DNA from: Methanobacteriota archaeon
Lineage (GTDB): Archaea; Thermoplasmatota; Poseidoniia; MGIII; CG-Epi1
Assembly: GCA_003193815.1 (NCBI GenBank)
Contig: PSPB01000001.1
Coordinates: 1 to 16,418 of the forward strand
Reading direction: 5' to 3'
Length of the DNA stretch: 16,418 bases
Below, one piece after another: positions 6,650 to 14,496 of the stretch. The notes below the pieces were generated by a model that had not been told where the DNA came from, did no database searches, and saw only the letters and a list, made by a program, of their open reading frames with translations. Position 1 is the stretch's first letter. Every line of letters starts with the position of its first letter. The translations under genes and the position numbers were made by a program.

Positions 6650-7188
6650 CAGTTCGGCTCCTTCTCAAGCACGCGTACGTGGTCGCCGCGGACGGTAATC
6701 GGGATGGGGACCATCGCCTCGAACAGCTCGACAGTCACCTCTTCCTTGCCCTCGTCGATGCGCTGGACGCGCGCCTTCTCGCCCTTGAACGGCCCGGCGA
6801 TGACTTCGACGATGTTGCCCTCGGCGATGCCGGTTACGGCCGGCGGCGGGGTCAGGTGCGGTTTCAGCTCCTCGAGGGTGCTGGTGCCGAAGGAGTCGGG
6901 CTGCTTGGAGCGGCCGTAGCCGATGCCCTTGACCATCACCATGCCGCGGGCGTGCGTCAGCCCTTTCAGGTTGTCGCGCAGCAGCTCGGGGCTGTCGGTC
7001 TCGACAAACACGAAGCCGCGCAGTTTGGAGGGCGCCAGGATTGACCAGACCGGCGCGCCGCTGCGGCGAACGCGGTCAGCCAGCCGCTCGCTGGCGGTCT
7101 GCTCGCGCCCGATGGCGGTCTTCATGATGTAGATGCTCGCCTCTGCGGAAGGCGTTTCAGGCTCTGTTTCGTCTTCGAAGGTTGCCAT
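6649..7188 (-). CDS. spt5: Transcription elongation factor Spt5
   Basis: Spt5 (archaeal NusG) binds the RNA polymerase clamp with Spt4, improves processivity and links transcription to translation. The 179 residues comprise an acidic N-terminal tail (1-17), an NGN domain (about 18-112, with IYIMKTAIGREQTASERLAD and LRGFVFVETD), and a C-terminal KOW domain (about 119-175, with IVEVIAGPFKGEKARVQRID and PIPITVRGDHVRV). Around 90-103 the NGN-KOW junction has a polar insertion (YGRSKQPDSFGTST) longer than in typical archaeal Spt5. I chose ATG 7188; the reading frame continues to 7302 but runs back through secE and has no Spt5 character. The gap from secE is 8 nt and AGGA sits 8-9 nt upstream. Confidence 0.95.
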   Translation of the reverse strand: MATFEDETEPETPSAEASIYIMKTAIGREQTASERLADRVRRSGAPVWSILAPSKLRGFVFVETDSPELLRDNLKGLTHARGMVMVKGIGYGRSKQPDSFGTSTLEELKPHLTPPPAVTGIAEGNIVEVIAGPFKGEKARVQRIDEGKEEVTVELFEAMVPIPITVRGDHVRVLEKEPN

Positions 7189-7196
7189 GGTTAATC

Positions 7197-7436
7197 CTAG
7201 ATTCCCAGTACGTCGCTGATTATGGGGGGGACTTTCAGCCAGATGTAGTAGACTATGAAACCGATAAGGCCGACAATGCCGATGCCGATGCCGACAATCC
7301 ACGAACTCTTGACGAACTCGTCGTAGGTCGGCTTGCGCGCCAGCCTCAGCACGCGGCCGAACCGGCCGCGGCCAATGCGTCGGAAGCGGTCCTCAAGACC
7401 CTGTTGCGTATTCCAGATTCGCTCGATGTAGCTCAT
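7197..7436 (-). CDS. secE: Preprotein translocase subunit SecE (Sec61 gamma)
   Basis: SecE clamps the SecY channel in the membrane. The 79-residue protein has the archaeal/eukaryotic single-helix form: an amphipathic surface helix with the signature [19 protein letters not shown] (28-46), then one transmembrane helix at about 46-67 ([18 protein letters not shown]). It is a little longer than the usual 55-65 residues because of a basic N-terminal extension (1-27). The ATG overlaps the ftsZ stop as ATGA. Its place between ftsZ and spt5 is the conserved euryarchaeal order. Confidence 0.94.
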   Translation of the reverse strand: MSYIERIWNTQQGLEDRFRRIGRGRFGRVLRLARKPTYDEFVKSSWIVGIGIGIVGLIGFIVYYIWLKVPPIISDVLGI

Positions 7437-8578
7437 TGCACGAAGTCTATCCCGTAGCGCGCCACCAGTTCATCTTCGACTCCTTCTGGAGGACCAAGTA
7501 TCTGGGATGATTTCACACCAGTTACTACAAGCATCACACGAATGGAATGCTCGAGAGAAGAATCGATGGAAGCTCCCCAGATGATTCGGGCCTCCTTATT
7601 AATCTTGGCATTCACTTCGCGCACCACCGCGTGCGCCTCGTGCAGCGTCATGTCATCGCCGCCGGTGACGTTGATGAGCGCGCCCGAAGCCTGGCTGATA
7701 TCGACTTCCAGCAGCGGCGACGAGAAGGCGCTCTGCACCGCCTCGGCCGCGCGGTCCGTGCCCTGCGCCTCGCCGGTGCCAATCATCGCCACGCCGCCCG
7801 ACTCCATGATTGAGCGCAGGTCGGCGAAATCGATGTTGACCAGCCCGCTGCGGGTGGTGATTTCGGACATGCAGCGAATCGCCCCACCCAGGATGGCGTC
7901 GGCCTTGCGGAACGCTTCGTTGAGCGGCAGCTGCGCGATGTCCTTCTGCAGCAGCTTGTCGTTGGGAATCACGATAACGGTGTCGGCCACCTTGCGCAGC
8001 CGCTCCAGCCCCTGCTGCGCGTTCTTGGCGCGCCGGGCGCCTTCGTTGCTGAACGGCAGCGTTACGATGGCGATGGTGAGCGCCTGCTTTTCCTTGGCAA
8101 ATCGTGCTATCACCGGCAGCGCGCCGGTGCCGGTGCCGCCGCCGAGGCCGCCGGTCAGGAAGACGATGTCCGCCTCGTGGCAGGCGTTGAGCAGGTCATC
8201 GCGCGCCTCTTCGGCGGCGCCCTCGCCCAGATGGGGCTCGGCGCCAGCGCCGAGCCCCTTGGTGAGCTGCTTGCCGATGAGCATGCGGTGCGGCACGCGC
8301 GCCGCGAGCAGGTGCTGCGCGTCGGTGTTCAGCGCCAGCATCTCGACACCGTCAATGCCTTCACGGTAGAGTCGCTCGAGGGTATTGTTGCCGGCGCCGC
8401 CAGCGCCGATAATCAGGATGTTGGTGCTGAGGTTCGCGACCAGCTCCTGCAGCTCGCGCTCGTTGGCTTCACCACGGAAGCCTTTCTCCGCCTCGAGCCG
8501 CTCCTGTTTCACCTCGGTTGCGGACTCCTGCGGCTCCTCCCCGGGTGGTGCTTCAGCCGGGCTTTCATCCTCAGGCAT
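7433..8578 (-). CDS. ftsZ: Cell division GTPase FtsZ
   Basis: FtsZ polymerises into the division ring. The 381 residues start with an acidic, poorly conserved tail (1-48). The GTPase domain follows: [18 protein letters not shown] (53-70), NTDAQHL (84-90), and the tubulin signature [14 protein letters not shown] (143-156). [17 protein letters not shown] and the catalytic T7 loop [11 protein letters not shown] (248-258) are canonical, so this is FtsZ rather than CetZ. The C-terminal subdomain ends about 10 residues after the fold ([12 protein letters not shown]), with no long linker or bacterial-type tail peptide. A purine-rich AAGGAGGAAA (8600-8591) sits 12 nt or more upstream of the ATG, rather far for a ribosome site. 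It leads the operon with secE, spt5, rpl11 and carbamate kinase. Confidence 0.96.
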   Translation of the reverse strand: MPEDESPAEAPPGEEPQESATEVKQERLEAEKGFRGEANERELQELVANLSTNILIIGAGGAGNNTLERLYREGIDGVEMLALNTDAQHLLAARVPHRMLIGKQLTKGLGAGAEPHLGEGAAEEARDDLLNACHEADIVFLTGGLGGGTGTGALPVIARFAKEKQALTIAIVTLPFSNEGARRAKNAQQGLERLRKVADTVIVIPNDKLLQKDIAQLPLNEAFRKADAILGGAIRCMSEITTRSGLVNIDFADLRSIMESGGVAMIGTGEAQGTDRAAEAVQSAFSSPLLEVDISQASGALINVTGGDDMTLHEAHAVVREVNAKINKEARIIWGASIDSSLEHSIRVMLVVTGVKSSQILGPPEGVEDELVARYGIDFVQ

Positions 8579-8600
8579 GTTCGGCTGGACTTTCCTCCTT

Positions 8601-8608
8601 TATTTAAA
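8601..8608 (-). promoter_or_regulatory. TATA box for the ftsZ operon
   Basis: TTTAAATA on the minus strand lies 23-30 nt upstream of the ftsZ ATG, implying a leaderless mRNA. The minus-strand reading of the neighbouring element (8636-8629, TATTTATA) would instead give a leader of about 28 nt that includes AAGGAGGAAA. Sequence alone does not decide between them. Confidence 0.55.
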
Positions 8609-8628
8609 GCTCGAGCCTTTCGGCCACC

Positions 8629-8636
8629 TATAAATA
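8629..8636 (+). promoter_or_regulatory. TATA box for the giant secreted protein gene
   Basis: TATAAATA is a near-ideal archaeal TATA box centred about 28 nt before the GTG-ATG start at 8658/8661. Transcription should begin at or within a few bases of the start codon, so the mRNA is probably leaderless; no ribosome site is visible. Confidence 0.7.
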
Positions 8637-8660
8637 CCGCAGGACTCTCAACGCGCCGTG

Positions 8661-11600
8661 ATGTCCCCCCGTCGTCGAATGCTGGTGCTGGGAATCGCCC
8701 TGCTGGTCATCCTGCAGCCACTTCTGGCGGGCGCGACGACCCACTCGCCAACCGGCGGCGGCGGGAACGACTACGGCTCCGCTGCCGTGATGGAGGAGCT
8801 CTTCGGGTCGCTCGAACTGCACCGGCAGGAACAGGCGAGCCTAGTTGGCGAGGAGCTGGCGCTGCTGCGGCAGCTGCACGACGGCAAGATTGCCAACTTC
8901 TCGCTGCTCAAAGACCAGCGGCAGGCGCTGGCGGAACTCAACGCGACCGAGGAGGTGAATGCGTCGGTCGACATGGCCGAGATGAGCTGGGAATACGGCG
9001 ACCGCGGCTTCACGCCGGTGGTGGTGGACGACCCGCAGCCGCAGCAAGCTCGCATTATAGGGGAAATGATTGAAAACGAGGAGATGTGGCAGGATACCAC
9101 GCTCGGCACGGCCGCGTCGCTGTTCCTCCAAACATACCTGATCTACTGGGCCTACGACGCTAACGGGGACGGTAATATCTCCGCAGAAGAGGAGGGCATC
9201 GAGGAGAAGGACCTAATCACCACACTCTTTGGCTCCTCGACCTCGCTCTTGTCAGCCTGGGTTAACGCTACCCTCCCCCCCGGGAACCCTTTCGTGGACA
9301 TTTTCATATTACTCATCAGCACCCTTGACGAAAGCGACATCTCCTGGGTCAACATTGATGTTACCGGTGACGGCAACGACGACGTCCGCTGCCGGTTGGT
9401 GCCGATTATCGGGAACCTGATAGAGCAGTCGGACGCCAACCCCTTCGACGGCGATGTTCAGCTGGGGGCCGAAGGCGGCATTTCATTCGAGTTTGAAGAG
9501 TTGCCTGGTGTGGAACTGGATCAGCCACTGGAAATAGCGGTGATTCGCGGCGCAACCTATACCGGCGATCAGGGCGAGGACCTGACCTACATCTGGACCG
9601 TGGATACGCAGTTCCAGGACGTGCCTGACACCTACGACTGGGAGGGTACAACCGATGATTTTGCAATTTATCTTAATGCGAGTGGAATCAACCCTGGTGA
9701 CCTGAGCAGCCTGAACGCACCCTATAACCTGCGTTACCACATCGACGCCGACCAGTCCAACTCGTCCGATAATGGTGTTGAGGGGCTGACGATTACCCCT
9801 GGCTACATCAAGTACAACTGGTCACGCGGCGGTACCCCGGAAGAACCCTTGCCAGCGATGGAGGAGATGTCTTTCGTCCAGCTCGACATCTCCAATCCAC
9901 GTGGCAAGATTCCGGCCGAGCTGGAACTGCGCATTATCTCCGATGACGAGGATGGCGTCGATCGCGATGCACTCGAGTTGTATGCCAGACTTGTCGAGCG
10001 CGACGACCCGCTCGAGCAGGACGCCAGTTTCAATCTGGACTTCCACTATTACGAGTACAACGTCGCCCCGCGCGATGGGAGCGACCCGTTTCTGTCGCAT
10101 ATAGTCGCCGAGCTGGAGGGAATTCCGAGCTGCGACCGTGGCTTGCTTCCGGGGGAACCGTTCGCCTGCCTCAGCGACCGTCCCGGCACCTCGCTCTGGT
10201 TGGAGGTGCGTAACGAATCGACCGATGAGCAGAACCGCACCGTGGTCGAGTTCAGCTCTACGCAGCGTCTCAAGTCACTCGTTTACGGCGACTATGAGTA
10301 TCTTTCCTCCACTGAGGTGGGAGCGGCGTGGGGCGAGCATGACTATCGCATCTTCACCGGCGTGGTGATGCAGGACCTGCCGCAGCATGTCCTGCTCGAA
10401 GGGTCATTCACGCTCTTCGACGACGACTCCCTGCCACCGCTACAGGACCTTGGTAACTTGGTGGGAGACTTCCTGAACAACATGATGTTCGCGTTGGCTA
10501 GCAAGCTGGTGACCATCGGTCGCATCCTGCGCTCCATCCCGCAGGCAGTACTCGGCGTCACTGTGGGTGAGGGCGCCGGCGAGGTACGGCTCACGATGCG
10601 TACCCGCTCCGGCGACAAGGCCTGGCTCGGGAAGCTTGAGTTCTGGATTACCAGCCACGCTTGGCTGGCGCTGCCGGCGGACGACGACTACTTCGCCATC
10701 TACAATGAGACCGCTTGGCTGGCGGCTAATTCACCTGCGCCGGGCCGTGCCGCCATTTCCGGCGAGAACCTGGGCTACAGCTTCAGTGGCCGCTTGACAG
10801 GGATAGGTGACGCCTACTACTATTCTGACAGCAGCTACCGTACAGTCGAGATTTCGGTGCAGCCAGACCGCGACCTACCGCTGCGGGTCTATTTCGAGGG
10901 CATTGACACGGTGGGTGCGACAACACAATGGGCTAACATTACCTTCAGTGACATCCCGACCGAAATTAGCCTTAACATGCAGGGCGGTGCCATGAGCTAC
11001 AGTGGCGGCCCGGCAGGTGACCCGTTCGGCGATCGGGTGATGGAATCCATTACTTTCACCAGCCAGGCTGATGGAATTTACACCCGCTTCGAACTGGAGC
11101 ACCTGCCGGGAGATGCAGAAATAGCGGTCGACGGCAACGATATGCGGTTGCTGACTGATAGCTGGTTCAATTTTAGCTTCGTCATCACCAACCAGACCGC
11201 AGACGGCGTCGCGACGGCGCAAGTGTGGGACGAGTCGCTCTTCGACGGCAACTGGGTACTGCTCTACCGCGACCGCGTCGGCGCCCCCGACGAATCGGCG
11301 TCGCTGGCAGGGCGGCTGGGCTGGCTCCAGTCGCTGCGGCTAGATAGCGCTGGCGACATGGCCGATTTCCAGATTCAGCACCGGCAGCCGACGCAGTTCA
11401 AGGTGGGGGCGGTAGACCTGACCGAGTATGAGTCGCCGGCTGACGGGCTCAACGCCTACGTCTTCGTTGACCCGCTGCCGGTCAACCTGACCGTGCGGGT
11501 GCCACTACTCAACGCGGATGACCTGCCGGCCGGCGTCGGAAACATCAGCTCGCTGGGCGACATGGCGCGGCTGATTGAGGCGCTCTCCGACTTGGGTGAG

Positions 11601-13994
11601 GCGATGGTGCAGCTGGTCTCGGACCTGTCCCTGAACCTGATTTCCAACGTCGAGTCGTTCGAGACCGTAGCGCGCTTCATCTACTCGGTCGAGGAGGAAG
11701 TCGCCATCACGGCCTGGGTCGACAAGGGCAACATCTCGCAGCTGGAGGAGCCGCCGCGCTGGGTTCAGGGGCTCTGGTCCGACCAGCTGGACGTGGGCGA
11801 CGAGGAGGTTCTCGCGGCGCGCCTGCTGCTGCCGGGGCTGCCACAGCTGGTCGACGCAGACTACCTCTCGCGCGGCGACGAGCTGCGGCTGCTGCTCGAT
11901 CTGAAGCAGTATAACCACGAGGCGACCGCTGACTACCTCTTCTTCCGCGAGCATGGCATTTTCGGCCCGCAGTTCACAGCCTACATCGCCGCGATTCCAC
12001 AATCGCTCGACCTGACGATTGATGCCAACCTGACCATCAACGCCACAGTCGAGAACTTTACTCTCGCCGGCTCAATCGATTTCGAGAGCAGCCAGCCGGT
12101 CGGCCCCATTTATATACGCGTCGAGGAGGAAGGCGAGCGTCCCTACTCGCTCGAAATCCTGCTTCCACAGCTACCGCGTGACCTCTCCCTCGAGCTGGAT
12201 ATCAGGGCCGATCGGATGGTCCTCAACCTGACCGCCAGCGAGTCGGTGGACCACGTCGTCTTTGCGGCCGAACTAGGCGATACGACGCGGCTCGAGAGCG
12301 AATGGCTCAACGGGCTTTCGCTGGTGCGCTCGGATGCTGGTGACCTGAGCGTCAAGGCGTACTTGCGAGGCATCTCGCCACAGCTCTCAATCGAGTATCG
12401 TGACCTTCCTGATGGCGTTTTGCTGGGGCTGGACGTCACCGATTTCAACTCCGGCGGCGACATGGAGGAGCTGGTCGTGCAGGTGGCGGGCGTCGACAAC
12501 AAGTCGCTCGACCTGCGGCTGGGCGACCTGCCTTCGAACCTGGACGCGACCGCGCTGCTGACGGTCGATACCGACGACGCGGGCGACCCGGTCAGCGCCA
12601 ACCTGACGATTACCACCGACCAGCCGCTCGGCACGGTCTACGGCCGCGTGACCGACGCGGTGCGCGAGATGGACATCGAAATCGCGCTGCCGGAACTGCC
12701 CGAGTCGCTGTCGCTGGGCGCCACGCTGGGCGACACTGTCGGCCTCGAGTTCTCGTCGCTGGTCTCCATTCCGCGCGTGACGCTAGCGGCTGATGTCGGC
12801 AGCGTCCCGGAGCCGGCGTACTGGACCCACGGTGCGGTGCTGCGGCAGGCGGGCGACAATGTCTCGCTGCGCTTCCACCTGACCGGCCTGCCGCAGGCGG
12901 CGTCGCTGCAGCTGGCGACCGGCGAGCCCGATGTAATTAGCCTCGACCTGCAGGGCTGGTCGCCCGAGCGCGACTGGATCTGGCTCGATATCGACCGTGG
13001 GGCTGCCGGCACCGGGCTGCGACTGTTCCTCGACGGCATCCCGGCCGGCAGCGACCTGGTCGGGACCTTCAGCTTCGGCAAGAACCTCGCTGCCGGGGTC
13101 GACAGCGACTCGGTTTTCGACATCTCCGCCTCGAAGGGGCTGGGGCGTGCCTACTTCCGGTCGCACAACCAGACCGGCCGCTCCATCAACGAAATCATCC
13201 TCTCCGAGGTGCCGCACGAATTGCGCGCCAAGGTGCTGGTGGGGCGCGAGGTGCGGTTCAACTTCCATTCGTCCTCCGGGCAGGAGCTGTTGATGGCGCG
13301 TTCGACCAGCGACCGCTACGGCGGCTGGCGCACCGCGACCGCGCTGGTGCACGACGTCCCCGCCTTCTTCGACATACGGATTGAGCCCAACTACGATTTC
13401 GACATGGACCTGCCGTTCATGTTCCAGGGCTTCCCCAATATCGCTGTGCAGGCCTCCGAACCGGGGTTGGACGTGGTGCTGCAACTCGACCCGGGTTACA
13501 CCGGCGGCCACAGCGGTACATGGCTCGACGCGACCGACCTGGGCAACAACACCCGGCTCTACCTCGACGGCTACGCGTACGTGATTGACGCGCCGAACGG
13601 CATCGGCGAGGCGTTCCTGCGCAGCACCAATTCGCCGGCGACGCCGCAATTCACGCTGCACTACCTCGAACTCCACGCCGTCGGGGTCGAGCACGTACGT
13701 ATCACGCCGCACGAGCTGTTCGGTGTCTACCCGGTCTTCGAGCTGAGCGAGGCGCGCGGCGGCGAACTGGGCCTCGCGATTGCGGGCGAGCTGCGGTTGG
13801 GGCCGCTGACGCTCGACACCGCCGTGATGCTGCTCGACATACGGCTGCGTGAGGTCGGCGGACTGCCGCTCATTCCGGGCTGGCTCGAATACCAGCGCGG
13901 GGGGCTCGACACCGAGCTCGGCGCAGGCGAGCGGCACTACATCCTGCCCGAGCCCGGCACCAGCTTCTTCGCATCTCTGGGGGCGAGCCTCTGA
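8661..13994 (+). CDS. Giant secreted beta-repeat protein (1,777 residues)
   Basis: I do not recognise a named family. The N-terminus MSPRRRMLVLGIALLVILQ is a clear signal peptide, with a likely cut near residue 25 (LLAGATTH). Residues about 30-110 are helical and acidic. A perfect EF-hand-type calcium loop, DANGDGNISAEE (166-177), and a second Asp-rich loop, DVTGDGNDDV (233-242), follow. Most of the rest looks like beta sandwich. A short motif, a hydrophobic residue then Pro with alternating hydrophobics (for example LPRDLSLELDI), recurs at about 573, 765, 815, 939, 1060, 1111, 1171, 1249, 1290, 1346, 1410, 1460, 1517 and 1566. From 1060 on, the spacing averages roughly 56 residues. I count about 26 N-X-S/T sites and only three cysteines, two of which (SCDRGLLPGEPFAC) may pair. 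There is no C-terminal membrane anchor. A cell-surface or matrix role is inferred. ATG 8661 or the adjacent GTG 8658 is the start. Confidence 0.85.
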   Translation: MSPRRRMLVLGIALLVILQPLLAGATTHSPTGGGGNDYGSAAVMEELFGSLELHRQEQASLVGEELALLRQLHDGKIANFSLLKDQRQALAELNATEEVNASVDMAEMSWEYGDRGFTPVVVDDPQPQQARIIGEMIENEEMWQDTTLGTAASLFLQTYLIYWAYDANGDGNISAEEEGIEEKDLITTLFGSSTSLLSAWVNATLPPGNPFVDIFILLISTLDESDISWVNIDVTGDGNDDVRCRLVPIIGNLIEQSDANPFDGDVQLGAEGGISFEFEELPGVELDQPLEIAVIRGATYTGDQGEDLTYIWTVDTQFQDVPDTYDWEGTTDDFAIYLNASGINPGDLSSLNAPYNLRYHIDADQSNSSDNGVEGLTITPGYIKYNWSRGGTPEEPLPAMEEMSFVQLDISNPRGKIPAELELRIISDDEDGVDRDALELYARLVERDDPLEQDASFNLDFHYYEYNVAPRDGSDPFLSHIVAELEGIPSCDRGLLPGEPFACLSDRPGTSLWLEVRNESTDEQNRTVVEFSSTQRLKSLVYGDYEYLSSTEVGAAWGEHDYRIFTGVVMQDLPQHVLLEGSFTLFDDDSLPPLQDLGNLVGDFLNNMMFALASKLVTIGRILRSIPQAVLGVTVGEGAGEVRLTMRTRSGDKAWLGKLEFWITSHAWLALPADDDYFAIYNETAWLAANSPAPGRAAISGENLGYSFSGRLTGIGDAYYYSDSSYRTVEISVQPDRDLPLRVYFEGIDTVGATTQWANITFSDIPTEISLNMQGGAMSYSGGPAGDPFGDRVMESITFTSQADGIYTRFELEHLPGDAEIAVDGNDMRLLTDSWFNFSFVITNQTADGVATAQVWDESLFDGNWVLLYRDRVGAPDESASLAGRLGWLQSLRLDSAGDMADFQIQHRQPTQFKVGAVDLTEYESPADGLNAYVFVDPLPVNLTVRVPLLNADDLPAGVGNISSLGDMARLIEALSDLGEAMVQLVSDLSLNLISNVESFETVARFIYSVEEEVAITAWVDKGNISQLEEPPRWVQGLWSDQLDVGDEEVLAARLLLPGLPQLVDADYLSRGDELRLLLDLKQYNHEATADYLFFREHGIFGPQFTAYIAAIPQSLDLTIDANLTINATVENFTLAGSIDFESSQPVGPIYIRVEEEGERPYSLEILLPQLPRDLSLELDIRADRMVLNLTASESVDHVVFAAELGDTTRLESEWLNGLSLVRSDAGDLSVKAYLRGISPQLSIEYRDLPDGVLLGLDVTDFNSGGDMEELVVQVAGVDNKSLDLRLGDLPSNLDATALLTVDTDDAGDPVSANLTITTDQPLGTVYGRVTDAVREMDIEIALPELPESLSLGATLGDTVGLEFSSLVSIPRVTLAADVGSVPEPAYWTHGAVLRQAGDNVSLRFHLTGLPQAASLQLATGEPDVISLDLQGWSPERDWIWLDIDRGAAGTGLRLFLDGIPAGSDLVGTFSFGKNLAAGVDSDSVFDISASKGLGRAYFRSHNQTGRSINEIILSEVPHELRAKVLVGREVRFNFHSSSGQELLMARSTSDRYGGWRTATALVHDVPAFFDIRIEPNYDFDMDLPFMFQGFPNIAVQASEPGLDVVLQLDPGYTGGHSGTWLDATDLGNNTRLYLDGYAYVIDAPNGIGEAFLRSTNSPATPQFTLHYLELHAVGVEHVRITPHELFGVYPVFELSEARGGELGLAIAGELRLGPLTLDTAVMLLDIRLREVGGLPLIPGWLEYQRGGLDTELGAGERHYILPEPGTSFFASLGASL

Positions 13995-14434
13995 ACCGCG
14001 AACAGCAGCGGCTGCTGCTGCGCATCAGCGCGGTGGGCGCTGTCCTGCTGCTGCTCTGGGCTGGCTGGGCGTACGCCATCCCGCGCACCGAGTTGCGGGT
14101 CGAGACGGTCTACCACCACTCCTACTCGGGCAACTTCATCCAGTGTCGCGTCACCAATGAGGGGACCCTCGCCTTCTCGGGGCTGGAGATTGAATTGTCG
14201 GTCTGGAACGACACCCTGCTAGTCGAGCAACAGTCATGGCGCCCGGGCGCGCTGGCGGCGCACCAGTCGGTGAAGCTGCCGTCGCTGGTCTACCACGAGC
14301 CGTCGGCCTTCGACTACCAGCTGCTGCTGACCATCCGCTTTAGCGACGGGAATGGCCCACACGAGTTGCGCTGGGCGTACGAGATTGCCGAATACGGTAA
14401 CCTCGCCTGGAGCGAAACTTACCGTCAGGTCTGA
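13991..14434 (+). CDS. Small membrane-anchored beta-domain protein, probable CTG start
   Basis: Function unknown. The longest reading from a standard codon starts at GTG 14033 (133 residues), but that cuts into the transmembrane helix and has no ribosome site. The frame is open back to CTG 13991, which overlaps the giant gene's TGA as CTGA and follows GGGGGCGAG (13979-13987) by 3 nt; nearly the same sequence precedes pyrI. This adds MNREQQRLLLRISA, giving the helix (about 11-29) a positive N-terminus and a sensible topology. The outside domain (about 33-147) is beta-rich, with a FIQCRVTNEGTLAFSGLEIE stretch like CARDB/FxLYD-type sandwich domains. It is probably cotranslated with the giant exoprotein and could be its membrane partner; this is inferred from position and topology. 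Confidence 0.7.
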   Translation: MNREQQRLLLRISAVGAVLLLLWAGWAYAIPRTELRVETVYHHSYSGNFIQCRVTNEGTLAFSGLEIELSVWNDTLLVEQQSWRPGALAAHQSVKLPSLVYHEPSAFDYQLLLTIRFSDGNGPHELRWAYEIAEYGNLAWSETYRQV

Positions 14435-14440
14435 AAAGGC

Positions 14441-14446
14441 TTTTTT
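14441..14446 (+). terminator. Oligo-T transcription terminator
   Basis: A run of six T residues lies 6 nt after the stop of the small membrane protein gene, within AAAAGGCTTTTTT. Oligo-T stretches of this kind end archaeal transcripts. It separates the exoprotein operon from the Cas4-like gene 50 nt further on and is the only clear terminator in the window. Confidence 0.6.
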
Positions 14447-14496
14447 GCTGCCCCCGGCTGGGGATTTTCCCGGACCCAACCCCGGACTTAACACAG

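Noticed and set aside
7189..7302. Extended N-terminus of Spt5
   Set aside because: The frame stays open but overlaps secE and encodes a His/Arg-rich sequence unlike Spt5; ATG 7188 with an 8-nt gap fits the family.
7433..8578. CetZ or other tubulin-like paralogue instead of FtsZ
   Set aside because: The T7 loop NIDFADLR, the [10 protein letters not shown] signature and the place beside secE-spt5 are those of FtsZ.
8608..8622. Near-palindrome around CTCGAG between ftsZ and the giant gene
   Set aside because: One base breaks the symmetry and no adjacent regulator suggests a role; it may be chance.
12783..13937. Long minus-strand open frame (384 codons) inside the giant gene
   Set aside because: It mirrors the codon bias of the plus-strand gene, has no recognisable motif and no promoter or ribosome site.
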